A DNA stretch of 64,000 bases from Rattus norvegicus. Taxonomy: Eukaryota > Chordata > Mammalia > Rodentia > Muridae. The position numbers and the translations under genes were made by a program. How positions within the stretch are numbered: position 1 is the first letter of the stretch; each line of letters starts with the position of its first letter. The notes beneath the pieces were generated by a model. The model worked only from the letters and a program-made list of their open reading frames with translations, did no database searches and was not told the origin of the DNA. The DNA is taken from contig NW_026947400.1 in NCBI RefSeq assembly GCF_036323735.1, positions 93,501-157,500 of the forward strand, given 5' to 3'. Below are positions 34,561-46,680 of the stretch, piece after piece.

Positions 34561-37500
34561 TTTGGCATCCAAAATTTTAAAATTGAAATAAAAGGAGCGT
34601 TATTTAGCATGCAGAGATAACTCCCCCTTTTTATTTATTAAGATATAGTAAAGATATTATTTATTAAGGTAAGTCCTCGAGGATTAAATTGAGGACACTG
34701 AGCACTTGTATTTATGAATTGACTTGTATACCAAATTAGTGTCTCCAGCGTTATAGTTTTGGATATATAAAGAATGAGATTTTTTGACTAATTGTTCCTA
34801 TGTAAGGCCTACAATCTGTCTGGTATCTTGTCCTCCCTTGCTAAAGAGCCCAGTCAATCCAATTTGAGGTCTTAAATGTCCTATAAAGTAACAGTACATA
34901 GTGCTCTTAACAACTAATCCATTTCTCTAGCACCACACAAACTTCATTTTCCTAAACATAAGCATTAATTAGAAATGTCGAATATTGTAAATATCGTCTA
35001 GATTCAGTCTTACTAGAAATCCCTGAGCAGGCAGGGTGAGGCTGGGAATTGAAAGTAAGCAAATTTAGTCTTCCTCTTTTCGAGAGGGTGTGTTATCAAC
35101 TCCATTACCATTTTTAAAGAGCTGCGTCTATATTTTGTTTAGGTGTCTGAGTCAGAGCACTGAAAATACAGTGAGTTGTCAGACAATTTACACTGAAATC
35201 ACTCACTGATTTTAAGTAGAAAACCTGTCTCTAATAAAGCATTAAGTAATTGAAATCAATTGTAAACCACAAGCCACCCATTGGCTATCAGTATGTGAAT
35301 TGAAAGTTTGATTTAAAAACAGTGGCTAAACTACGGAATTTAATAATCTGTGTTGAAGCAATAGAAACTCAAGAGAATAAACAAGTGATCCAATCATACA
35401 TGTAGCCTTTTCATTAGATGAACCACCTATATACAGTAAGCGCATTTCCTATGGGTTGTATGCACAAATATACAGGAAGTACAAAAGCATGTAAAGAGTA
35501 AAATTATCAATTTTGTCTGGAAAAAATTGTATATGTAATAGGCCAAATATCAGTATTTTGTAATAACCAATTAACTGTTGTTTGGAATAAGATATGTTTT
35601 ACCAGGTTTCTTTTCAAAATACTTCTATGACTCCAGTCCACAACTCTGTACTAACACAGCTGAATCTTTATCTCCAATGTGTATAACAAAGACCTAAGTC
35701 CTCTAGTAGGGTGAGGTACTTAGCCAATTATCATATCCTTAGAAGCTTAAAATTAGCTTCAAATATTCTTATCTGGAGTAGTGTAATTGCTACTCCCCAA
35801 ATATTAAAGCTCATTTTGAGAGCAAAGGTTTGTAGTAAAAATTTCCATATACATTGAAAGATTTAAGTTCTAACTTCTTACACAGAAGAAGCAACAAAAG
35901 TACATAATATAAGGCTATTAGCCACTTTTAATGATATCATTCTATGGGCTCTCTAAAACTGTAATCAAGCTCACGAAATGAAAACTCAAAATCAATCCTC
36001 TAAATCTCTCTTGAAATGGCAGTTGGAGTAAGTAAACTGACTGTAATGTTCTAATAAGTTCCAAAACCTCATCAATCCTTCGTAAATCTTGAAGCAATCT
36101 CTAGTTGTTTGATTTTTCCTTAATTAAAAATAAGTTTGAGTTAGTCAATGTAACACTGGCAATCGTAAATCACAATCTTTAAGTTCTCTTTGTAACACCG
36201 GACCACAACCACAAGGTAACCAGAGTTCTGAGTACGTGACTAGGCAGCTGTCCTTAGGGCAGTGGAAATTAGCATCAAAATACAGATACATAGTTTGACT
36301 GCCAAATCTTATATATGAACGCACGATGGTGCCGTCTCCAATACCTCAACAAAGATACAATGTCCTCAATTCTTTTAGAAGCCTGGTTTCTAGGATAAGT
36401 ATTCCATAAAAATATTATTTCAATTTAGACCTGTTTCCCTAGGTTGGCCCATGTCACATGTTATCTAGAATGACTTCATCCAGATTACCAGCTTTATGTC
36501 AACCTTCTGTTACCAATATTATACCTTTTTAACCATATCCAATAACTTGAAAGCCAATAGTCCATAACCAAGGCAAGTAGAGCATATTTATACATTTAAA
36601 AGCAATGAGAAACAAAATTGAAGTGGCTACACATCTCTTTAATATTTAGACCAAACACAATTTTTACCTTTTTAGCTATGATTTTAAGAGAAGCACCTTG
36701 TCACCTGTTGAGTCAAATAATAAGTCAGGGATCTCTGTAATTGAAACAGCTGTCAACACTTGTATCGAAGAAGCTGAGAAGCTGTTGGCACCTTTAAGAT
36801 CAGCTCATGTAGACCCTAAGCCTCTGGGCAGCTTCTCCAGCTAATCTAGACACCTGGCTCCAGGCACAGGGCTCCAAAGACCTGATTGAAACTGTCTTTT
36901 ATTCATTTGTTCCCTTTTGAAATAAGTTAAAACCAAGTCAATGTGTGAACGACCGGCAGACAAAGTTTTTACCATTTTTTCTTTTGAACATGAAACATAA
37001 AACATTTAAACAACGAGAAATAAAAAACACAGACATACACTGACAGACATGGGGACATCCGGGTGCACCAGAGACAAACAAGAGACAAAGAGGGAAAAGA
37101 CCAGATGGTGTTCACGGTGACTATCCACTCGAGTGGAGTCGATTTGGGCGATGGATTGTCTCAATTCCTGGACTAGTCCACCAATGTGTTGATACCTAAT
37201 TCCTGTAAGATACTGAGATATATTATCCAAGCAACAAGGCTGACATTCGCCAATGGTATGGAAGTGAAACATAGCCCTGAATATATTTACTCACAACCCA
37301 ATTACATTAACTCCATCAGGCTGTGCACGGGCACTGAGATGTCCTTTTGTTTGATTCTCCTGAATAAATTTTCAGGCGGTCTGCTTCTATCAAATCTGAT
37401 CAGTATGACTCTGTAAAGCTGTCGTGTCAGCGCAGGGATGCCGCAGCGTCCCCAGAGCCAGCGCCAGAGCTTAAGCACACTTCTAACAGGCACAAAGACA

Positions 37501-37864
37501 ATAATTTTCCCCCAAAATGCTGTGTTCCTTTTATCTCCTCCCTTCTCCTCACTCGGGGCGTTCTTTCCCCAATCTTTTGCTTCCGAATTGGAAGGTCCTG
37601 GTGCTTGAGGTCAGTCAGGATCCTTTTCTCTTGCAACATTTCACTACCCTCTGTTTCTGACACTCTGCCGCCTCGCCCTTCCCCCAACACTCTCCACTTT
37701 GCTGTTACAGCTGGGCAATTCTCACGCGACCGTTGGGCGGTAACTAGAAACTCAAAAGTCAATAGAAACAACCAGAGGGCTGCCAGAGAACCATAGCGGC
37801 TCCTGCCGGGTCCAGCAGAGCACTGAGCTGGAACAGATCAAGGCTAAACATAGTCTCTCAGAGT

Positions 37865-37870
37865 CTTACC
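37865..37870 (-). promoter_or_regulatory. Possible splice donor in proviral leader
   Basis: Sense GGTAAG about 95 bases after the primer-binding site, at the usual place of a retroviral major splice donor. Motif only. Confidence 0.35.
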
Positions 37871-37945
37871 CCCACTCACAGCTTCTGGACTTCTTCCGTG
37901 AAACGGAGGCTCCTCTTGGCACCAGCAATGATGTAGCTTTTTTGT

Positions 37946-37963
37946 CCTGGGTTCTCGGCACCA
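37946..37963 (-). promoter_or_regulatory. Primer-binding site, tRNA-Phe-like
   Basis: Sense TGGTGCCGAGAACCCAGG, two bases from the end of the 5' LTR. It differs from the complement of the tRNA-Phe 3' end by one inserted base and one substitution. tRNA-Phe is the primer used by IAP elements, which supports the family call. Confidence 0.8.
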
Positions 37964-37965
37964 AA

Positions 37966-38341
37966 TGTCCCTCGCGCGACTTACCGCCGGCAAGAAACAC
38001 GCGGGTATAGAAATCCTTACTGTGACCAACTTTATTATAATTTTAAAAGAGGAAGAGCTTGCCACGCCAACATGGCACTCTTATATACACCCTAGTGCGG
38101 CACATCCACACCTAATTGTTTGTTTACCCATGATCTCATAAGGCACGCCCAGGAGTGGGCAGAGACCTGGCACAACTGCACACTTGCACATGCGCACAGT
38201 TAACTTCCTGAGAGGGAGCCAGCTGGCGCGGTGAAGGCTAGTGCCATCTTGTAATGGTGGAGGCTATCCTGGCCTTCCACGTGGGGTGCAGTGGAAGCCA
38301 GCACCATCTAGTGGTTGCGAATGTTATTGCGGCCCTCTATA
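37966..38341 (-). repeat. 5' LTR of IAP-like ERVK element
   Basis: 376-bp partner of 32962-33338. Retains a TATA box in sense (TATATAAGA, complement 38079-38087) and an AATAAAG-type poly(A) signal about 45 bases downstream, giving a short R region as in IAPs. The outermost sense base pair TG has mutated to TA (ctctata on the plus strand). Confidence 0.9.
38080..38087 (-). promoter_or_regulatory. TATA box of the 5' LTR
   Basis: Plus-strand cttatata, sense TATATAAG, upstream of the inferred R region in the 5' LTR only. Confidence 0.6.
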
Positions 38342-38347
38342 CTGGGA
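38342..38347. repeat. 6-bp target-site duplication of LTR element, right
   Basis: ctggga, identical to 32956-32961. Confidence 0.9.
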
Positions 38348-39548
38348 CATTTTCACTTCGTTGGTAGATGGGTTAAATCAAAGTCTGATAATGAAAGCCT
38401 TGCTGTAAAAGACCATTCTCTAACTAAGGGGCTCTCAAACCTTGTTGTATAAAACAATAGCATTTCAAACAATCATCTGAAGCAAATTTGGCAATGTCTT
38501 TTTAACATTAAAATAACTGTACAGTACGTTGTATTGATCAATATCTCTGCTTCAAACAGAATACTCCTCATTTCATTCTTTTTTGTAACAAAATTCCAAA
38601 TTCAATTTCAGGTAAATTAGATGATGATGGTGATGATGATGTTGATGATGGTGGGCATGGTGGTGGTGGTTTTTGTGGTGTTGGTGGTGGTGGTGGTGGT
38701 GGTGGTGGTGGTGGTGGTGGTGAAGATGATGAAGAAGAAGTCAAAAACGATCTTTTGAGACAGAGAACAAAGCCCATACTATTTTCAGTGTTTTTCCTAT
38801 CTTTAGTTTGTCTAGGATCGACAGTGAAAAATAATCTATTGTAAGTGCTAGGTTGGGAAGGAAGAGGTTTAAGCTCATCAATAGCCCACAAAACACCAGA
38901 AGAGAAAGCAAATTTTGTAATGAGAAATTTATATCTCTTCTGAAAAGAAACCCTTATCTTAACCATAGCAATGAATCAATGTATTTTGTGATGCATCAAA
39001 TTGCCTTTCAGACTTTAGCTAATTAATATATAGTAATGATGTACAGAGTGCAATCCCTGGCTGAGAGGACCAAATCCAATGGGTTTTAGCACTTGCTGTT
39101 CTAGGATTTTAAAACTGAATGACATAATTGATGGCAATATGCAACCATGAAAGTCTTACAATATAAATCATAGAGACACCATGATATATGCTGTGTATCT
39201 GGTTAGAACTTTTATATTCATATGTATTCAGAGTTTCAAAAAGTAAAATTGTTGAGGTTAAGAACAGGGCATTTTTTTAGTTTGCATTTAAATCTCTAGT
39301 GTGCATTTTGGTTTTGGTGGATCATTACACAGTGTTTCGTTTAATTTTACTTGAACTGGTGATATAAGATAACTGTACAGATTAATGAGCCCCAGTTTGA
39401 AATTTCCATAATGCACACAGCGTGCACTGGACCAATGTAACTACGTTTTTTCACTGACTTTCTGCAACTTACAAAACGTTAGGATACTCTATTCTACTTT
39501 GAGGGAAAAAATGACTTCCAGAGGATATTAAAATTCTTAATATATTTT
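38348..39548. other. AT-rich DNA with trinucleotide array
   Basis: Holds the GAT/GGT array listed separately. No gene recognised. The 132-codon minus ORF 38568-38966 is a Pro/Ser run from that array. Confidence 0.45.
38621..38740. repeat. (GAT)n/(GGT)n trinucleotide array
   Basis: gat/ggt start, then about 15 ggt units (38681-38720), then gaagat/gaa end. Its complement encodes poly-Pro and poly-Ser, explaining the minus ORF. Confidence 0.95.
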
Positions 39549-39566
39549 CAGAACTTTTTTATTTTA
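39549..39566. repeat. TSD of ID element, left
   Basis: 18 bases, cagaacttttttatttta, identical to 39671-39688. Confidence 0.92.
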
Positions 39567-39585
39567 TTTTATTTTATTTTATTTC

Positions 39586-39670
39586 TTTTTTTTTTTCGCA
39601 GCAGGGAACCAAACCCAGGGCCTTGCGCTTGCTAAGCAAGCACTCTACCAATGACCTATATCCCCAAACC
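39586..39670 (-). mobile_element. ID SINE (BC1-derived), minus strand
   Basis: Plus strand begins with a T run (A-tail complement), then gcagggaaccaaacccaggg, ccttgcgcttgctaagcaag, cactctaccaatgacctatatcccca, the complement of the rat ID body with its tRNA-Ala-like A and B boxes. An 18-base TSD (39549-39566 and 39671-39688) brackets it. A few substitutions relative to the consensus indicate moderate age. The (TTTTA)n between the left TSD and the T run is probably an extension of the tail. Confidence 0.93.
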
Positions 39671-40904
39671 CAGAACTTTTTTATTTTAGAATTTTTATTT
39701 ATTCTTCAAACATGTATACAATGTACCTTTATCACACAGATTCTTAACTTGGTTCTACTCTCTCTGGATATATTCCCTTTCCAGCTTCATGTTCTTTATG
39801 TTTTCCTGTTTTATTTTCTTTATAATCCATTGGTCCACTGCCTACTGCCTGCTGGGATCTTCCCTATTTCCTTGTCTTAATTTTGTACAGGACTTGTTCA
39901 TATGACTGTAGCTGAAGTGAGACCATAGGTCCAATAACTGTGTCATGTCTAGATGTCGCATTGCATCCTCTCGCACCTCAAGTTCTGCCTTCTCCTTTTG
40001 TGCAATGTTTCCCCAGCCTTATGCTCAGCCTTCTTCTTCTCACCGTCTTAGCACTTTTACCAGTTAAACAGATCTACTGTAATTGCTGCTCAGTACACCT
40101 ATACATTTCTCTGACCACAGCTCATAAAAACGTAATGTATTGACAAAAGTAATAAGAATTAGAAGGCATTTTGACAACATGGCCATTTAGCAAAACAGGA
40201 ATAGTAGGATCCTCTCTATGCCCATGTGAACCATGTGAAAACTATGACTGTGTTTATAACATAACATCTGACTTTCCTTCAATAGAAGAGGCTTCAAAGT
40301 CAAACAAACAGCAGTTTCCCACTTTCATAAGATTTAGATAATTGTCTTTGTACTTCTGAATTTTCACCTGGCACAATGATATCTAGTTTCATCAATATCC
40401 ATGCCAATGATATAATTTTGCTCTTTTGATGGTTAAATAAAGGACTAGTACCTATATAATTTATTTTTCCAATTCATGGATATTGTGAACAGCAAGACGT
40501 TAAAGACATTCATGGAGTTATAACCGGAATAAACAGATTTCTTCAGGTATATATTCCTTCAGTGGTACTATTGAATCACAAATAATTTCAGTTTTCAGTT
40601 TTATATTAATTTCTTTAGTAGTTATATTAAATTTTAGACCCAACAAACATATACCATGGTTTTTATTCCAGCAACACTATACAACCTTGTCATTTGTATT
40701 TGTATTTCATCAAAGATTAGAGCGTTTCGTATTTTTCATGTAATTTTTTATAATTACTGTGCCATTATTTTAAGCATTAATTCAAATATATGGCATATTT
40801 AATTGCATTACATTATTTCTGAAGAATTAGGTATTTTGTGTCTTACAGATATGATCCATATGTCAGATAAAGAGCCAGTAAAGTTTTCTTTTCTCGATTG
40901 TTAT
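39671..40904. other. AT-rich DNA, possible old repeat at 39690-40120
   Basis: The part 39690-40120 has a C/T-rich layout resembling that at 31463-31850 and may be an old minus-strand L1 3' region. 40150-40904 shows nothing recognised. Confidence 0.35.
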
Positions 40905-43900
40905 TAGCTTGGTATCTCTTAATGACACTCCATTGTGTAGATGTACCATATATCCTGTATCCATTCATCTCTTGAAGAGCATCGGGGTTCTTACCAGCTT
41001 CTGGCTATAAATAAGGCTGCTATGAACATAGTGGAGCACATGTCTTTGTTATATGTTGGAGCATCTTATGGGTATATTCCCAAGATAGTGTAGCTGGGTC
41101 TTCAGAAATCTCAATGTCCAAATTTCTGAGGAACCTCCAGACTGATTTCCAGAATGGTTGTACCAGTCTGCAATCCTACCAAGAATGGAGGAGTGTTCCT
41201 CTTTCTCCACATCCTCACCAGCATTTGTTGTCACCTGAGTTTTTGATCTTAGCCCTTCTGACTGGTGTGAGGTGAAATCTCAGGGTTGTTTTGATTTTCA
41301 TTTCCCTTATGACTGTAGATGTTTTATATTTCTTTAGGTATTTCTCTGCCATTGGATGTTCTTCAGCTGTGGATTCTCTGTTTTGCTCTGAACTCCATTT
41401 TTCAATAGGGTTATTTGTCTCCTGCAGTCTAACTTCATGTGTTCTTTTTATATCTTGGATAAAAGCCCTCTATCAGTTGTAGGATTGCTAAAGATCTTTT
41501 TGCAATCTGTTGCTTGCCATTTTGTCCTAACAACAGTGTCCTCTCCCTTACAGAAGCTTTGCAGTTTTATGAAGTCTTGTTTCTGATACTTGATCTTACA
41601 GTATAAGCCACTGGTGTTTGGTTCAGGAAATTTTTCCCAGTGCGCATGTGATCAAGACTCTTCTGTACTTTTTCTTCTATTAGTTTCAGTCTTTCAGGTT
41701 TGATGTAGAGGTCTTTGATCCACTTGGACTTAAGCTTTGTACAGGGCATTAAAAATGATTTGATTTGCAAACTTCTACATGCTGCACCCCAGTTGTTGTA
41801 AATCCTATCTTTTTTTCATTGGTTTTACCTTCTTTGTCAAATATCAACTGACCATTGATGTGTGTGTTTGTTTTGGGGTCTTCAATTCTATTCCACCTAT
41901 CAACATTCTTGGCTCTGTACAAATCCAACGGGTTTTTGTTGTTGTTGTTGTTGTGGTTGTTGTTGTTGTTGTTGTTGTTATTGCTGTTGTTTTGTGGTTT
42001 GTTTTTTTTAATCACTATTGCCCTGTAATACTCCTTGAGGTAAGCAATGGTAATACCAACAGAAGTTCTTTTATTGTTGAGCACAGCATATGTATGTTGT
42101 GCCATTGCTTTTATTAAATTCTAAAAAGTCTTTTATCTTTCTTATTTCTTCCTTGACAAGTTATCTTTGAGTAGAGCACTGTTCTACTTCCATGTATGTG
42201 TGGGGTTGCTGATTTTTTTGTGGCTATTGAAGACCAGCCTTAGTCTGTCATGGTTTGATAGGATGCAAGGTCTTATGTCAGTCTTCTTGGATCTGTTGAG
42301 ACCTGTTTTGCAACCGGTTATATGATCAATTTTGGAGAAAATACTATTAGGTGCTGGGAATAAGGTATAATATTTTGTTTTAGGATGAAATATTCTATAA
42401 AAACCCGTAAAGTCCATTTTGTTCATAACTTCTGTTACTTTGTCTAGGTCTCTGTTTAATTTCTGGTTCCATGATCTGTCCATTCATGAGAATGTGGTGT
42501 TGAAATCTCCAATGTTTATTATGAGAGGAGCACTGGGTGCTTTGAGCTTTAGTAAGGCATCTTTTAGGAATGCAGGTGCCCATGTATTTGGAGCATACAT
42601 ATTTAGGATTGAGAGTTCCTATTGGTGGGTTTTTCTTTTGATAAATATGCAATTTCCTTCCTTACTTATTTGGAAAACTTTTGGTTGATAGTCGATCATA
42701 TTACACAGTAGAATGGCAACTCCACATTCCTTCTATCAGACCATTTGCTTCAAAATTTGTTTTCTAGCCTAATACTTTCAAGTAGTGTCTGTCTTATTCT
42801 CTGAGTTGTGTCTTTTACGTGCAACAAAATCTGGGTACTCTTTATGAATCCATTCAGTTAGTCTATGTCTTTCTATTAAGGAATTTACTCCATTATTGTT
42901 AAGAGATATTAAGGAATAATGATAGTTGCTTCTGTCATTTTTGTTGTTAGAAGTAGAATCATGTTTGTGTGTCTCTTTTCTTTTGGTTTCATTGAAAGAT
43001 TAGTTTGTTGCTTTTTCTAGGGTGTAGTTTTCCTCCTTGTGTTGGAGTTTTCTACCTATTATCCTTTATAGGGCTGGATTTGTAGAAATATACCATATAA
43101 ATTTGGTTCTGTCATGGAATATCTTCGTAATTCCATATGTGTTAACTGAGACTTTTCCTGGCTACTTAGACTGGAGTGAATTTGTGTTCTTTTACCGTCA
43201 AGAAAATTTCTTTCCAAGATCTTCTGACTTTCATAGTCTCTGGTGAGAAACCTTGAGTAATTCTCATAGGTCTGACTTTATATGTTTCTTGACCTTTTTC
43301 CCTTATTGCCCTTAAACTTCTTTCTTTATTTTGTGCATTTGGTGTTTTGACTAGCATGTGATGTGAGGAATTTCTATTCTGGTAAAATCTATTTAGAGCT
43401 CTGCAGGCTTCTTTCATGTTTTTGGGCATCTCTGTGCTTAGGTTGAGGAAGATTTCTTCAATAATTTTTTGAAGATATTTACTGGCTCTTTAAGTTGGGA
43501 GTCTTTACTCTCTTTTATACCTACTATTCTTACATTCGATCTTCTCATTGTGCCTTTAATTGCAAATGGCAGGTAACTTGAGCAGAAAAGTTGGTCTTAC
43601 CTCTGCTTTCAATTGTTTATTCACAATTACCAGCTGATTTTCAGCTCTCAGCACAACCAGAAAAGAATAATGTCCTTCATCTGACTTCTCCTAGGTCCCT
43701 GTACCCAAGGTGCACAGATGACACTTGGTGATTTCCTCTTTGTTCAAGAAGGTAGGCAGAAAGTAGTTGTCTCCTTTGGATTCTCAGGAGTTTCTGCATT
43801 TCTGAAGATCCAGCTTGCTTCTCCATAGGATTTTTTTTGCAGGGTGCTGTGGTACTGGTTTTTTTTCAGTTCTAGGAACACAAAGAAAGCACCCAGTTCC

Positions 43901-43960
43901 TGCTACTGGCTGCTTCTATGTACCCTGAGTGTCCTTTTTGATAGATATGGCTTTTAGACT
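40905..43960 (-). mobile_element. Old L1, minus strand, with RT-region deletion
   Basis: Plus strand gives complements of L1 in 3'-to-5' order: ORF2 C-terminus (40905-41490; minus ORF 41049-41234 has DWYNHSGNQSGGSSE), more ORF2 (41490-42015) and a jump near 42015-42090 that removes the RT region. The endonuclease domain follows (42090-42930; many landmarks such as tctatgtctctgtttaatt forms), then ORF1 (42960-43560; minus ORF 43166-43429 has the ORF1 MPKNMKEACRALNRFYQNRN text) and a leader similar to 2695-3790 (43565-43960). Dead. 3' UTR absent. Confidence 0.85.
41938..41991. repeat. (GTT)n array within L1 ORF2 relic
   Basis: About 15 gtt units with a gtg and an att interruption. The poly-Asn and poly-Val ORFs come from it. 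Confidence 0.93.
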
Positions 43961-45005
43961 GTTTCCTATCTCTAATTATACCCCAAATATTTGTCTTCTC
44001 AACAAAGGATCCCAACCCTGCCTATTCTAATAAAACTCTACTGACCTCCACAATCCAAAAGACATTCAGACCTTCTACATATTACTTGTGGGAGTGCTCT
44101 TACTTAGTCCATTTAATTGGGCCTCCAGTCCTTCTGTTGTGACTAAAGGAATTTCTCTTTTTACCTCTGAATATTTTCAATGTCCCTCAGATTTCATTTT
44201 TCCTAAGCAGACTTCAAATATGCCTTTCTGACGAAGGAGGAAGTCATATTGTACTCCTCTGATACAGTAAGTTTTACACACACACAGACACACACACATT
44301 CCTCTAAATTTTAGAACCTATAATATTTCGATCCTCCAGAGGAGCCTCTAGATAACGCAAGAAAAGCAAGTACAACCCAGAACAGAAACTCACTATCTCA
44401 AGGAAGAAAACAAAATGATAAGTTTTTCACCATTCATACCTAGACTTAGCAGGGGAAGATATTGTTGAGGAGGTGAACCAACATGTGACTGTCACCCAGA
44501 ATTTTTATGAACGCTCAGACTGAAACCTGACTGTGTAGCACATTCACTGGAGTGGGAAGATGCTCTAGTCTCTGATGATGATTTAGTGACTGAATAGGCA
44601 GTCATTGGAATGTGCTCCACTGCATGAAGTAGGCTGGGTCTTTGATCTGTCATCAAGGAAAGAGTATGCAAATTTAAACTCTACCCAACATAATATGCTG
44701 GTTCCCTCTACAAAGGTCTTTAGATTTCCAATGTCAACCCTAGAGACCCTCACATACATCCCCTGAGACACTCAGATTCTTGTATAATTTTACTGGCTCT
44801 TCAGGCCTCATTTCTTCCCAATGCTCCTTGTCCTTTTGTCTCTCTCCAGTAGTCAGTCTCTGACTAGTGTTTGGGACATTTTCAGTCTGTATATGAAGAC
44901 AGCAACAGTGACCACATACTCTAATGGAATCTTAAAACTACATCTCTGGCCAAGTGCACTTCAGACATTACTTTCTCATTAGATGGGATCTCTATACTCG
45001 CATGT
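43961..45005. other. Unassigned sequence upstream of old L1
   Basis: Moderate GC, Ser/Thr/Pro-type plus-strand frames reminiscent of 4290-6460 (e.g. aaaggtctttag near 44713 and a ctcacatacatcc near 44748 recall 6403 and 5484). The shared motifs are short, so common origin is unproven. A short CA tract lies at 44277-44302. Confidence 0.25.
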
Positions 45006-45462
45006 TTATTCAACAGACTCCAGTTTTCCCTTCTGTCCACACAGATATGCCACTCTGCTCAAATAGGCATCCCATTTACACGATGTGCACAAAGAGGCTT
45101 TGGCCATTCTCCTCTTCATCAACATAACATTCCTTCTCTCAGGTTTGTAGTCTTCAGGGAAACAAGATGCTTGAATAGCACTCATCATCTTCAAGGTATT
45201 CATCATTATTGGAAAGGTCCCAAACATCGTGACCATACATGGATGGTTGAATACAAACCTACCAAGCTGACAACGCACTACATACTAACCCACATCTTGG
45301 AACCTTGTCCAGGTTGCTGCACCTCTTCCTGAAGACTCCACAGATGACATGGTTTCTTTGATTGTCCTTGTGTTCTTGGTGATTTTTTCGTGTCAGTTTA
45401 GACAAGGACGTCTTGTAATTTCGCGGTTGTGGTAGGCATCTACTGGCATTAAAAACCAACAA
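45006..45462 (-). other. Unidentified minus-strand ORF pair, possible pseudogene
   Basis: Two overlapping minus-strand ORFs (45259-45462 and 45006-45278) have mixed, non-repetitive composition. The upstream ORF has a Lys/Arg/Asn-rich segment (NHQEHKDNQRNHVICGVF); the downstream one has Cys and Lys/Arg-rich segments (KASLCTSCKWDAYLSRVAYL) and ends in ESVE. The change of frame near 45265 could be one frameshift. I do not recognise the protein; chance is possible. Confidence 0.2.
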
Positions 45463-46016
45463 CTTGCTGCTGAAATATTTTACATTTTTTATTCTATTTG
45501 GAAATTACAATGTATACATATCTTTTCCCTAGTGTTCCAAAGACATAGCACTATTTAAATGTCTTTTACAAATGTAATCATATTAACCAATATTCATTTG
45601 AGTATATATTGTATATACAAATCTACTTCCTGTTATTTGTTGTTTTTCACTGGGTGACAACTTCATTTGAAGTCATTTGCAAGACCATTTATACTGTTGT
45701 GTCTTTAAAAGATGTGGTTTGGAGCTGAGAGTATATGATTGAATATCTCCAGCACCAAAAACAGCTTCTGTAGCAATGCTGTCCATTGGATTATAAGTAT
45801 CATTTAGTACACAGCAATAACTGAAACAATGAACAAGTACGGGAAAGTTTTTAGGGTACAATCCTTAGAAAAAGCCAGAAACAAAGGAAACATTAGTTTA
45901 GTTATCAAATCTATATCCATAAACATACTGTATTTTCTGAAGGTTTTTGTAGAAGACTTTGAAATTTGAATGTCCCAACTTTATGTTGTAATTGGGGATA
46001 ATAAACTCTGTTCATC
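45463..46016. other. AT-rich DNA, no gene seen
   Basis: No repeat family confidently recognised. Confidence 0.4.
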
Positions 46017-46024
46017 GTGTGTGT

Positions 46025-46063
<39 letters not shown>

Positions 46064-46320
46064 TGTGTGTGTGTATGTTTGTGTGTGTGTGTTTGTGTGC
46101 CTGTGTGTGTGTATGTTTGTGTGTGTATGTGTTTGTGTTTGTGTGTGTGTGTATGTATGTGAAGTAAAGGGTATAATTTGTAGAGTATCATTAAAGGGAA
46201 TAATTTTTAGATTATGACCACGTCTATGTGTCTATCGATCATCTGTGTATACATGTATGTATGTATGTATGTATGTAGGTATATATGTATGTATGTATGT
46301 TGTAAGTATGTATGAATGAA
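46017..46320. repeat. (TG)n and (TATG)n microsatellites
   Basis: TG-rich array 46017-46161 with tatg and tttg interruptions, then non-repeat, then tatg array 46252-46318. Confidence 0.94.
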
Positions 46321-46433
46321 CTTACGTAGTCGTGTTTCCAAATACCTATCATCTATATATCATTCTCTCTGTTTATTCCTCTCTTTCTTTAGTTGTCATC
46401 TATGAATATATGTATGCATGTAGCTAGGTATTT

Positions 46434-46680
46434 GTTGTGGTTTGAATGTGATTGGTCCCCATAGGACCTTAGCCACTATAAGGAGGTGTAGCCTTATTGG
46501 AGTAGGTATGGGGTTTGAGATCACATATATGTTCAAACGACATCAATAATCATTTGCATGTATGCCTGTTTGTCTAAGATTAGCTAGGACAATGTGTTCA
46601 GTGATTCAAGGAGGAGATTTTGGCTTGGTAGCATGTAAAGCAGGTACAGATTCATTTACAGATTTGGTGGAAGAAACAAC
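46434..46680 (+). mobile_element. Rodent interspersed repeat, family uncertain
   Basis: gtggtttgaatgtgattggtcccc, ctataaggaggtgtagcc, ttattggagtaggtatgg and ggtttgagatc are the opening of a common rodent interspersed repeat with a tggtttgaatatgcttgg start. I cannot name the family with confidence. Confidence 0.4.

Larger units (their letters stand above)
33339..37965 (-). mobile_element. Internal region of non-autonomous IAP-like LTR retrotransposon
   Basis: 4627 bases between the LTRs. In sense order: a tRNA-Phe-like primer site next to the 5' LTR (37946-37963), a G/C-rich leader (37430-37945) with a GGTAAG splice-donor-like site near 37865-37870, and a short ORF 37006-37272. Then comes about 2.4 kb of AT-rich sequence with no gag, protease or RT motif (34560-36960). 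A more GC-balanced 3' part (33440-34550) has hydrophobic and env-tail-like fragments, and a weak purine tract (AAGGGTGAGA) ends at the 3' LTR. An autonomous IAP would be about 6-7 kb with long gag-pol ORFs; none is present. It cannot encode its own mobility. Confidence 0.85.

Noticed and set aside
37427..37771. 114-codon minus ORF in the provirus as gag start
   Set aside because: It lies in the leader immediately after the PBS and has no matrix or capsid motif I can see; likely non-coding leader.
38568..38966. 132-codon minus ORF with poly-Pro
   Set aside because: Caused by the GGT array; the flanks show no domain.
43961..44800. Claim that this stretch is a paralogue of 4290-6460
   Set aside because: Only short motifs (under about 20 bases) are shared and their order is not kept; left as a weak impression.
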